Positions 17,047 through 26,162 of a DNA stretch of 64,000 bases are shown in pieces. Source of the DNA: Roseateles_E sp005503085. Lineage in GTDB: Bacteria > Pseudomonadota > Gammaproteobacteria > Burkholderiales > Burkholderiaceae_C. Positions within the stretch are counted from its first letter, which is position 1. Every line of letters starts with the position of its first letter. The notes beneath the pieces are model-generated. The model had not been told where the DNA came from, made no database searches, and saw nothing but the letters and a program-made list of their open reading frames with translations. The translations under genes were made by a program, and so were the position numbers. The stretch is taken from assembly GCF_028462495.1 (NCBI RefSeq), contig NZ_JAQOWX010000012.1:1-64000 (forward strand), in the 5' to 3' direction.

Positions 17047-18069
17047 ATGACGGAGAAGATGAAGGCTGCGGTGGTCCGTGAGTTCGGCCGTCCGCTGGAA
17101 GTCGATGAGGTGGATGTGCCCGAGGTGCCGCCGGGCCAGGTGCTGGTCAAGGTGGTGGCCAGCGGGGTCTGCCACACCGATCTGCACGCGGCCGAGGGTG
17201 ACTGGCCGGTCCGGCCCAGCCTGCCCTTCATCCCGGGCCATGAGGGCGCGGGCTATGTGGCGCGGGTCGGGGCCGGCGTCAAGTTCCTGAAGGAGGGCGA
17301 CCGGGTCGGTGTGCCCTGGCTGCACACCAGCTGCGGTCATTGCGAGCATTGTCTGGGCGGCTGGGAAACCTTGTGCGACGGCCAGCAGATGACCGGCTAC
17401 ACGGTCAACGGCGGCTTTGCCGAGTACGTGCTGGCCGACCCCGGCTATGTCGGCCATCTGCCGGCAGGGCTGGACTTCGCGCCGGCCGCGCCGGTGTTGT
17501 GCGCCGGCGTCACGGTCTACAAGGGCCTGAAGATGCTGGACTGCAAGCCCGGCGACTGGGTCGCGATCTCGGGCATCGGCGGCCTGGGCCATATGGCGGT
17601 GCAGTACGCGAAAGCGATGGGCTTTCATGTGATCGCCGTCGATGTGGCCGAGGACAAGCTGCAGCTGGCCCGCGAGCTCGGTGCCGAGCTGTGCCTCAAC
17701 GCGGCCACGGGCGACCCGGTGGCCGAGGTGCAGAAGCAGCTGCGCGGCGCCCATGGCGTGCTGGTCACCGCAGTCTCGCGCAGCGCCTTCGCCCAGGGGC
17801 TCGCGATGCTGCACAAGCGCGGCACCATGTCCCTGGTCGGCCTGCCACCGGGTGGCTTCGAGCTGCCGATCTTCGATATGGTGCTCAACGCCAAGACCGT
17901 GCGCGGCTCCATCGTCGGCACCCGGCTGGACCTGCAGGAGGCCCTGCAGTTCGCCGGCGAGGGCAAGGTCAGCGCGCATTACTCGAGCGACAAGATCGAG
18001 AACATCAACCACATCTTCGCCGCGATGAAGCAGGGCCGCATCGACGGCCGGGTGGTACTGGAAATCTGA
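17047..18069 (+). CDS. adhP: Zinc-dependent alcohol dehydrogenase, AdhP type
   Basis: A 340-residue medium-chain dehydrogenase interconverting short primary alcohols and aldehydes with NAD. ATG 17047 follows AGGAG at 17034-17038. Catalytic zinc ligands lie in SGVCHTDLHA and PGHEGAGYV. The structural zinc loop has four cysteines (CGHCEHCLGGWETLC), and the nucleotide fold is ISGIGGLGHMAVQYA. It is 72 bp downstream of the HMG-CoA lyase gene and may be read through from it. A role in branched-chain alcohol or aldehyde use is plausible; substrate not shown. Confidence 0.88.
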   Translation: MTEKMKAAVVREFGRPLEVDEVDVPEVPPGQVLVKVVASGVCHTDLHAAEGDWPVRPSLPFIPGHEGAGYVARVGAGVKFLKEGDRVGVPWLHTSCGHCEHCLGGWETLCDGQQMTGYTVNGGFAEYVLADPGYVGHLPAGLDFAPAAPVLCAGVTVYKGLKMLDCKPGDWVAISGIGGLGHMAVQYAKAMGFHVIAVDVAEDKLQLARELGAELCLNAATGDPVAEVQKQLRGAHGVLVTAVSRSAFAQGLAMLHKRGTMSLVGLPPGGFELPIFDMVLNAKTVRGSIVGTRLDLQEALQFAGEGKVSAHYSSDKIENINHIFAAMKQGRIDGRVVLEI

Positions 18070-18254
18070 GCGGCGCCTGCGCCGGCCAGGGTTGTGCGTT
18101 GCGCGCACGCCGGCAACAATTCTTCAGCTTGGCCTCATCATTCCCCCCACAGAATCGCTGCGACGCCAGCCGGTCCATCCGGCTGCGGCTCAGTCTCGGC
18201 ACAGACCGGACGACGCCGACAGGGCGCCCGACAGATATTCAGGGAGATGATTCG

Positions 18255-19787
18255 ATGAGCTACGACAAGGGTCTCCGCGCACGCGGCGGAGCAGGGCTGA
18301 GCGCGCTCGCCGCAGCGCTCCTGCTGGCCGCTTGCGGCGGCGGTGGCGGTGAACCGCCAGTGCCCCCGCCACCGCCGCCGCCGCCGATCACCGATCCGGT
18401 GGGCATCGACAAGGCCTTGCTGCGCCAGCAGGTCAATGTCTTCGTGGCCGAGCAGAAGGCCAGGATAGCGGCTTTGAATTGCCATGCGAGCCAGCTTGGC
18501 GACTGCGAACCGGTGCGCCAGCTCCGCTTCTCCCAAGGCCAGGCCGTGCCGGAGAAGCTGCGCGCCGACCAGACCGTGCTGCTGATCGACACCGGCAGCG
18601 ACTTCCCCGCCGTGCTGCGCGATCGCTCGCGCATGCTGGGCTATTACCGGCTGAACGAGGCGAACGGGCTGGTCGATTCGCATGACCCGGTCATTGCCGA
18701 GACGCCGCGCTGGGGCGTGGACCTGCTTCGCGGGCTCGACGGCTTTCAGTACCGCTTCACCGACGCCGGGGGCGTGCAGCGCCAGCGGCCGAGCTTTGTG
18801 CCGGCCGCCTGGCTGCAGGAGCTGGGTCAGCTGATCTTTCGCAACGGCGAACTCGATTTCGCCTCTTTGAAGTACGGGGTCGGCCATGGCCTGAAGGTGT
18901 TCAGCGCCCTGGTGGAGAACAGCCCGCAGGCTGGCTTTGTGATGCTGGACTACACCGGCCTTGTGAGCTCGCAGCGTGCCGCCTTGTGCGCCAAGGACGC
19001 CGTAGCGCTGGAGCAGGGTGTCGCCCGGTTGGCGCAGAGCCTGCGGTCCACGGTGCTGGCGCCCCATGGCGTGGATTACATCAATATGTCGGCGGGCCTG
19101 GACACCCGCGTGATCGAGGCCGACTTCCAGCGGCTCTGCGGTGGCAGCCTGACGCTGGCGGAGCGGGAGCGCCTGCTGATGGCCTTCCGGCCCTGGATGG
19201 AGGTGCTCGGCACAAGCCCTGGCACGCTGCTGGTGCAGGCAGCCGGCATGGGCATCAGCCCGCAGACCCATGGCCTGGATGCGCTGGAACTGCCGCATCG
19301 GGTGCGGGTGTCGCTGTTCGGGGCCGGCCATACCCGGCTGCCGGCCGATGGGGTGACGGGATCGCAACGCCCGGATGTCGACGAGCCCCGGACTGCGGAC
19401 CGACGCTGGGTCGATGTCTTCCTCAACGACGGCCTGCTCAAGCGCGAGTCACCGATGCTCTCGAATGAGTCGCCCCTGCTGGAGACCAGCGGCGTCTACG
19501 GCCTTGATCTCTTCCCGGCCGATACGCGCTACCAGACCTCCTGGCTGACGTCGCATGCCCTGAATCGCCTGATGCACCTGAAGCAGCAGCTGGCGCCCAC
19601 GATGGCGCCGGAGGCGCCGCTGGATGCGGCCCTGATCCAGCGCATGAAGGTTGCGCTGACGCCGATGGGCTGCAGCTGGGCGCCCGAGGACGGTGGTCGC
19701 TGCAAGCTGCAGGACCCAGGCTGGCACAAGCAGCAGGAGCTGTTCCGCCAGGGCTGGTTGCCGGCCGACTGGAAGCCTGTCCAGTAG
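18255..19787 (+). CDS. Lipoprotein resembling a divergent subtilase (S8) peptidase, copy 1
   Basis: A 510-residue predicted lipoprotein. Signal and lipobox LLLAAC (C27), then a Gly5/Pro-rich tether to about residue 44. The rest fits a weak subtilisin pattern in the right order: LLIDTG (D112), GHGLKV (H211), GVDYINMSAG (276), LLVQAAGMG (usually AAGN) near 325-333, and QTSWLTSHALNRL (S429), placed like GTS-A-PHVAG. The oxyanion Asn is replaced by Met, so activity is doubtful. AGGGAGA precedes ATG 18255. A paralogue follows 63 bp downstream. Family assignment is my inference from motifs; another possibility is an unclassified lipoprotein family. Confidence 0.62.
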   Translation: MSYDKGLRARGGAGLSALAAALLLAACGGGGGEPPVPPPPPPPPITDPVGIDKALLRQQVNVFVAEQKARIAALNCHASQLGDCEPVRQLRFSQGQAVPEKLRADQTVLLIDTGSDFPAVLRDRSRMLGYYRLNEANGLVDSHDPVIAETPRWGVDLLRGLDGFQYRFTDAGGVQRQRPSFVPAAWLQELGQLIFRNGELDFASLKYGVGHGLKVFSALVENSPQAGFVMLDYTGLVSSQRAALCAKDAVALEQGVARLAQSLRSTVLAPHGVDYINMSAGLDTRVIEADFQRLCGGSLTLAERERLLMAFRPWMEVLGTSPGTLLVQAAGMGISPQTHGLDALELPHRVRVSLFGAGHTRLPADGVTGSQRPDVDEPRTADRRWVDVFLNDGLLKRESPMLSNESPLLETSGVYGLDLFPADTRYQTSWLTSHALNRLMHLKQQLAPTMAPEAPLDAALIQRMKVALTPMGCSWAPEDGGRCKLQDPGWHKQQELFRQGWLPADWKPVQ

Positions 19788-19850
19788 GCATCGCGAGCCG
19801 TCGCCAGGACGGCAGAGGCAGACCCTGAGAGACCCTGAGGAGTTGTCACC

Positions 19851-21386
19851 ATGTCGGTTCTGAAGCCTGCGCGGCCAGCGCAAGCCCGGGCGGGCTCGCG
19901 CCTGCTGTTCTGCGGCCTGCTGGCCGTGATCCTGAGTGCCTGCGGCGGCGGCGGCGGGGGCGGCAGCGATGTGTCGCCGCCCCCGCCACCCCCGCCGCCG
20001 CCGGTCACCGATCCGGCAGGTATCGACAAGGCCCTGCTGCGCCAGCAGGTCGATGCTTTCGTGGCCGAGCAGAAGGCCAGGATCGAGACGATCGACTGCA
20101 GCCAGAGCCAGACCGGCCCCTGCGAGCCGATCCGTAACATCCGCTTCTCCGACGGCCAGGCCCAGCCCGCCAAGCTGCGCTCCGACCAGACCGTCCTGCT
20201 GATTGATTACGGACCGTTCTTCAGTGCCATGCTGCGCTACCGCTCGCGCATGCTGGCCTATTACCGCGTGAATGAAAGCACCGGTCTGGTCGAACCCCAT
20301 GACCCGGTGATTGCGCAGGCGCCGCGCTGGGGCGTCGAGCTGCTGCGCGCCATTGATGGCTTCCAGTACCGCGACGGCGCCGGCCAGCAGCGGCCGAGCT
20401 TTGTGCCGGCCGACTGGCTGCGGCCGCTGGCCCCGCTGGTGGGAGCGCGATCCTTTGTCGGGCCGGAGTGGAGCGGCTTTCACGGCGCGGCCGTGCTGAG
20501 CATGGTGGTGGAGGCCAGCCCGCAGGCCGGCTTTGTGCTGCTGGATCCCTTCCCCTTCGAGGCGGTGCTGAAGGCCAACCGCAGCAGCGCCTGCGCCAAG
20601 GACTGGGCGGCGCTGGAGCAGGGCGTGCAGCGCACGGCGCAAAGCCTGCAGGCGGTATTGCAGCGCCATGGTGTGGACTATGTGAACATGTCCGGCGGCG
20701 TCGATGCGCAGAACCTGAGGATGTGGGATGGGCTGGGCTGCGGCAGCGCGCTCAGCAGCGACGAAGCGCGGGCCTTGATGCTGGCCTATCGTCCCTTGTA
20801 CGCGGCCTTGTTCGAGAGCCCGACGGTGCTGGGCGTGCAGGCCGCCGGCCAGCACATGGCGCCGCACAACGCTCCGCTGGACATGCTGGCCCTGCCGCAC
20901 CGCGTGCGGGCCCAGTCCTTCAACGCCCGTGCCACCCGCTTGAGCGCCGACGGTATCACCGGGGCGCAGCGGCCCGCAGTGCACGAGCCCTGGGCCCATG
21001 ATCGTGCCTGGGTGGATGTCTTCCTCAACACCGGCTTGCTGAGCGATGACGTTCCCCTGCAGATCAACGAGAGGCCGCCGCTGAAGACCGACAACCACTT
21101 CGGGCTGCGGCTGGGGCCCTCGGGCGACTATGTCAACCCGTCCTTTATCGCCCCCCAGGCCCTGAACCGCCTGATCCATCTGAAGCAGCAACTGGCGCCC
21201 ACGATGGCGCCCGAGGCGCCGCTGGACGCGGCTCTGATCCAGCGCATGAAGGACGCGCTGACACCGCTGGGCTGCAGCTGGGCGCCCGAGGACGGCGGCC
21301 GCTGCAAGCTGCAGGACCCCGCCTGGCACCGCCAGCAGGAGCTGTTCCGCCAGGGTTGGCTGCCGGCGGACTGGCGCTGGGAGTAG
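19851..21386 (+). CDS. Lipoprotein resembling a divergent subtilase (S8) peptidase, copy 2
   Basis: A 511-residue paralogue of the preceding gene. Lipobox VILSAC (C31), Gly7 then a Pro9 tether. The same ordered motifs are present: LLIDYG (D119), FHGAAVLSMVVEASPQA (H211), GVDYVNMSGG, VQAAGQH (the oxyanion Asn position is Gln), and NPSFIAPQALNRL (S431), which is closer to the canonical GTSFAAPQVAG than copy 1. The last about 72 residues are almost identical to copy 1 (five differences up to PADW), whereas the middle is much more diverged. GAGGAG at 19838-19843 supports the start. Probably surface- or periplasm-anchored; substrate unknown. Confidence 0.62.
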   Translation: MSVLKPARPAQARAGSRLLFCGLLAVILSACGGGGGGGSDVSPPPPPPPPPVTDPAGIDKALLRQQVDAFVAEQKARIETIDCSQSQTGPCEPIRNIRFSDGQAQPAKLRSDQTVLLIDYGPFFSAMLRYRSRMLAYYRVNESTGLVEPHDPVIAQAPRWGVELLRAIDGFQYRDGAGQQRPSFVPADWLRPLAPLVGARSFVGPEWSGFHGAAVLSMVVEASPQAGFVLLDPFPFEAVLKANRSSACAKDWAALEQGVQRTAQSLQAVLQRHGVDYVNMSGGVDAQNLRMWDGLGCGSALSSDEARALMLAYRPLYAALFESPTVLGVQAAGQHMAPHNAPLDMLALPHRVRAQSFNARATRLSADGITGAQRPAVHEPWAHDRAWVDVFLNTGLLSDDVPLQINERPPLKTDNHFGLRLGPSGDYVNPSFIAPQALNRLIHLKQQLAPTMAPEAPLDAALIQRMKDALTPLGCSWAPEDGGRCKLQDPAWHRQQELFRQGWLPADWRWE

Positions 21387-21556
21387 GGGCCGAACGGCGA
21401 CTGGGGTCAGGTCTTGCGTCCAGACAGGACCAGGACTGCGGGCCGGGTATTTTGTAAGCGTCGGTAATCGCGGTCGCCCCTCTCAGGCCCGCCCGCGTTG
21501 CCCGAGCACTCAGGTCGACTGAGTGACAAGCAAGAACATCAGGGAGAACTCGATCA

Positions 21557-22713
<1,157 letters not shown>

Positions 22714-22720
<7 letters not shown>

Positions 22721-23385
22721 GCCAGGGTCCGGCCCAGGAAATCCAGTGTCCGCTGCCAGGCCAGCTGCGCGCTGGCCGCATCGAACACCTCGGGCCGCGT
22801 GTCGTTGAAGAAGGCATGGTCGGCCGGGTAGCGGTGGATCTCGGCCGGCACCTTCAGTGCGGCGACCAGGCCGTCCACCGTGGCCGGCGTGCACCAGTCG
22901 TCGCGCTCGGCGAAATGGCCTTGCAGCGGGATGGCGATCTTGGCCGGGTCGGCGAACCCGGCCGGCGGGATGCCGTAGAAGCAGCACGCGGCGGCCAGGC
23001 CCGGCAGATGCACGGCGGCCGCGATGGTCAGCGCACCGCCCATGCAGAAGCCCACGACGCCCACTTTTGCGCCGACCTTGGGGCAGCGCGCCCGCAAATA
23101 GCCGAGCGCGCCGGCCAGGTCCTGGTGAGTAGCGTCGCCGAAGTCCAGCCCCGTCATCAGGTGATTGGCTTCGTCGGCGCTGCTGGCAATGCGGCCGCGA
23201 TACAGATCGGGCGCCAGCGTCGTGAACCCGGCGGCGGCAAAGCGCTCGGCCAGCTCACGGATATGCGGGTTCAGCCCCCACCATTCCTGGATCAGTATCA
23301 GCCCGGGCCGGCCCGTGCCGGCCTCGGCCAGCCAGGCGCTGCTCGTGCCGCCGTCGGGGCGCTGGAAGTCGATCATCTGTGCCAT
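22714..23385 (-). CDS. Dienelactone hydrolase family protein
   Basis: A 223-residue alpha/beta hydrolase. Start ATG at 23385 behind AAGGAGA; the frame extends further upstream without family similarity. The nucleophile elbow is GFCMGG (Cys, as in true dienelactone hydrolases), the acid is in AERDDWC, and the histidine in YPADHAFFND. QEWWGLNPHIRELAERFAAAG is the family N-terminal stretch in part. Known members hydrolyse dienelactone in chlorocatechol routes, but many are general esterases. No aromatic-degradation genes adjoin, so the substrate is open. Confidence 0.9.
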
Positions 23386-23680
23386 GCTTGCATCTCCTTG
23401 TCCGTTTGGAACGGCCGTGGTTCGCCATGGTGGTCGCAGGCCACCAGATACGTCAAGACCTGGCACTTGCTGCTTCGGTGAGGCTCGCTGCCCCGTCCGG
23501 ACACCGTCCGCGGACATCGGGAGTGGCTGGCGGCCTTGCTCCAAGTCCTTGATCGACAACTGTCTTCTTCGGCGCCTTTGCTGGCAAAGGGTTTGCGTTT
23601 CTGCAGCGATCAAAAGTAGAAATTCACGTCGGCTTCACGCCGCTGCGGCGATGCTGACAGACGAGGGAGATGGAGAAGCA

Positions 23681-25159
23681 ATGACAAGGAATGATCGTGC
23701 GGCCGCGAGGGCTTTGCTGTGTCTGGCCATCGGCACGCTGGTGGGCTGCGGCGGTGGCGGTGGCTCGGACCCTGCGCCGCCCCCACCGCCGCCCGACGTC
23801 AAGCCGCTGGCCGGCCGGGTGATCGACGGCTATGTGCGCGGCGCCACCGTCTGGCTGGATCTCAACGGCAACCGCGTCCGCGATGCCGGCGAGCCCAGCG
23901 CCGTATCGCAGCAGGCCGGCGCCTACCAGCTGGAGCTCGGGGCCGCCGACCGCGCCTGCCTGCCCTACGCGACGCTCTATGTCGATGTGCCGGTGGGCGC
24001 CGTCGATGAGGACAGCGGCCCGGTCAGCGCCGCCTACCAGATGGCCGTGGCACCGCGCCTGCAGGCGCTCAGCGCGGATCAGCTGATGAATATCTCGCCG
24101 CTGACGACGGCGATCTGGTCCCAGGTCGAGGGCCGGCTCTCGAGCACCCAGCCCGGGCTGAGCAGCTGCCAGACCCTGCAGCAGAACCAGGCCCTGCGCG
24201 AGGGCCTGAGCCAGGAGATCCGCCGCGTGATGCAGGAGCTGGTGCAGCGCCACAACCTGTCGGAGCAACGCATCCATGCCGACTTCATCCAGACCCAGGA
24301 CCGCGCCGCCTACCTGATCGCCCAGGACATCGTGAAGGGCCTCAAGGCTGGTTTCGCCCATCGCCAGACGCTGAAGGCCCGCCACCCGGATGCCAGCTTC
24401 CTGCGCGCCGAGGTCTGGCACGGCCAGGCCGGGCACCACAACACCGAAGGCTGGCTGCGCAGCAGCCAGGTCTGGTTGCCAGGCGACCGCTACCAGGAGG
24501 AACTGGTGGGCCTGAGCGAAGACCTGAGCCAGGTCCGCACCGTCTACCACCTGCGCGAGGAAAGCAGCATGGCCTGGGGCCAGGGGCGCTACACGCTGCG
24601 CCAGGGCGGCGCCCAGCACTGGGACACTGGCAAGGCTGCTGCCTACTGCAGTTTCGAGGAGATCGTGACGGTGAAGACAAGCCAGGGCGTCGAGTACAGC
24701 CTGGCGAACACCGCCGCGAGCGTCGAGGCGGCGGCGCCCGCCGAATGCCTCGGCCGCGCGCCCAGCGGGCTGGACGCGCCGCTGGCGCGCAGCTACCGGG
24801 TCGCCTTCCTCGACGGCCAGATCGGCCGCATCAGCCACGATGCCCGGTTCTCGCTGAGCCCCGAGGCCGCCCGCAGCGGGCCGCTGGCCGGCTGGCTGAA
24901 CCTGAAGGACAAGGCCGCCACGCTGGACCTGGTGCAGCTGGTCGAGCATCTGGCGCCGCTGGACTACCGCATCGAGGCGCCGGTGGTGGGCGAGGAGCGC
25001 TTCCTCTACTGGCACAAGCGCAAGACCGATGACAGCACGGCGCTGCGCGTGCAGACCGACCGCTATGTCGGCGAGTGGACCCGCGAAAGCACCCGGGCCG
25101 ACCAGACGCGGCTGAAGGAGTGCAGCCGGGACGGCGTGAGCTGGGCGCCCTGCAGCTGA
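23681..25159 (+). CDS. Lipoprotein with Gly/Pro tether, function unknown
   Basis: A 492-residue predicted lipoprotein of unrecognised family. Lipobox TLVGC (C23), Gly5 and a Pro-rich linker. A short beta module follows (GRVIDGYVRGATVWLDLNGN, about 45-64, with RDAGEPS after it), of the kind seen in SdrD-B-like or carboxypeptidase-regulatory folds. A helical stretch (about 135-230) contains TQDRAAYLIAQDIVKG. The remainder is soluble with paired cysteines (C178, C328). GGAG precedes ATG 23681. It stands 295 bp from the divergent hydrolase gene; the gap shows no gene. A relation to the two subtilase-like lipoproteins is limited to the tether style. Confidence 0.72.
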   Translation: MTRNDRAAARALLCLAIGTLVGCGGGGGSDPAPPPPPPDVKPLAGRVIDGYVRGATVWLDLNGNRVRDAGEPSAVSQQAGAYQLELGAADRACLPYATLYVDVPVGAVDEDSGPVSAAYQMAVAPRLQALSADQLMNISPLTTAIWSQVEGRLSSTQPGLSSCQTLQQNQALREGLSQEIRRVMQELVQRHNLSEQRIHADFIQTQDRAAYLIAQDIVKGLKAGFAHRQTLKARHPDASFLRAEVWHGQAGHHNTEGWLRSSQVWLPGDRYQEELVGLSEDLSQVRTVYHLREESSMAWGQGRYTLRQGGAQHWDTGKAAAYCSFEEIVTVKTSQGVEYSLANTAASVEAAAPAECLGRAPSGLDAPLARSYRVAFLDGQIGRISHDARFSLSPEAARSGPLAGWLNLKDKAATLDLVQLVEHLAPLDYRIEAPVVGEERFLYWHKRKTDDSTALRVQTDRYVGEWTRESTRADQTRLKECSRDGVSWAPCS

Positions 25160-25190
25160 TGCAAAAACGTGGGCCGTATTGGGGGATGTG

Positions 25191-26159
25191 ATGCTCGGCT
25201 TTCTCGCGCTGCCGCTATCTCTCTTGCTGCTGCTCTTGCTGGGCCTGGCCTGGCTGCTCTGGAAGCGGCGCTATCGCGGCCTGCCGGAGGGACTGGGCCT
25301 GGCGCTGGCGGTGGGGGTCTGCGGCGTCTGGGCGGTGTTCCAGTCGCAGTCGTCCACCGGCGCCTTGGGTCTGCTGCCCCTGCCTTTTTATGCGCTGGCC
25401 GCGGGTGTGCTGGGCTGGGCGGGCACGAACGCGCGCCACAGCCCGCGCCGCTGGCGTGCGGGCCTGGGCTGGCTGGCCCTGCTGGCGGCCTTGGCCGGGC
25501 CGGTGCTCCTGCTGGCCCAGGGGTTCCAGACGCGGGCACTGAACCAGCAGCGCGCGGCCCTTAACGCCGCGCATCGCGCCGAGATCGAGCGCAACAGGGC
25601 CGCCATCAAGGCCCTGCTGTCACAGCATCCGGGAGAGGAGGGCGCCCAGATCGAGGCCTTGACCCTGCGCCATGCGCAGGACAGGGCCTGGCTGCTGCCG
25701 CTGCTGGAGCAACCCCAAGTCCTTGCCGAGACGCTGGACCGCCTGGCGGACTCGGCGGACTTCGGGATCGTTTTGAGCGTGGCGCGCCATCCCCGCACCC
25801 GACCGGACACCCTGGCCCGCATCTACCGCCGGCCCGCCAATCCGGACTACTTCTTCAGCGATCTGGCCCGTCATTCCAACACCCCGCCCGAGCTGCTGAT
25901 CGAGCTCTACCGGCGGCCGCGCAGCATCATGAATCTGGATCGCCAGTTCGCCGCCAACCCGGCTCTGCCGGCCGAGCTGCGGCGCGAGCTGCTGGCACAG
26001 ACCCGCGATGTCCATGTGGTCCAGGGTCTGCTGGGCCTGCCCACGCTCGATTGCGATTTTCTGCCGGCGCGGCGCCAGGCCCGGGCGCGCAGCGACCGGC
26101 CCGAGGACAGCGACAGCCTGGCGCGGTTGGATGAGTTGCAGCGCGGGCGCTGTGCCTGA
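25191..26159 (+). CDS. Membrane protein with LRV-like repeats
   Basis: A 322-residue protein of unknown function. Four hydrophobic segments occupy about residues 1-110. A helical, charged region (about 125-170) follows. The cytoplasmic C-terminal part has repeats of the type AxHPxTxPxxLxxIY (VARHPRTRPDTLARIYRR, LARHSNTPPELLIELYRR, FAANPALPAELRRELL), which resemble leucine-rich-variant (LRV) repeats used for protein contacts. ATG 25191 is preceded by GGGGGA at a short distance; GTG 25188 and TTG 25179 are alternatives. It ends four bases before the converging histidine kinase gene. Confidence 0.65.
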   Translation: MLGFLALPLSLLLLLLLGLAWLLWKRRYRGLPEGLGLALAVGVCGVWAVFQSQSSTGALGLLPLPFYALAAGVLGWAGTNARHSPRRWRAGLGWLALLAALAGPVLLLAQGFQTRALNQQRAALNAAHRAEIERNRAAIKALLSQHPGEEGAQIEALTLRHAQDRAWLLPLLEQPQVLAETLDRLADSADFGIVLSVARHPRTRPDTLARIYRRPANPDYFFSDLARHSNTPPELLIELYRRPRSIMNLDRQFAANPALPAELRRELLAQTRDVHVVQGLLGLPTLDCDFLPARRQARARSDRPEDSDSLARLDELQRGRCA

Positions 26160-26162
26160 AGC

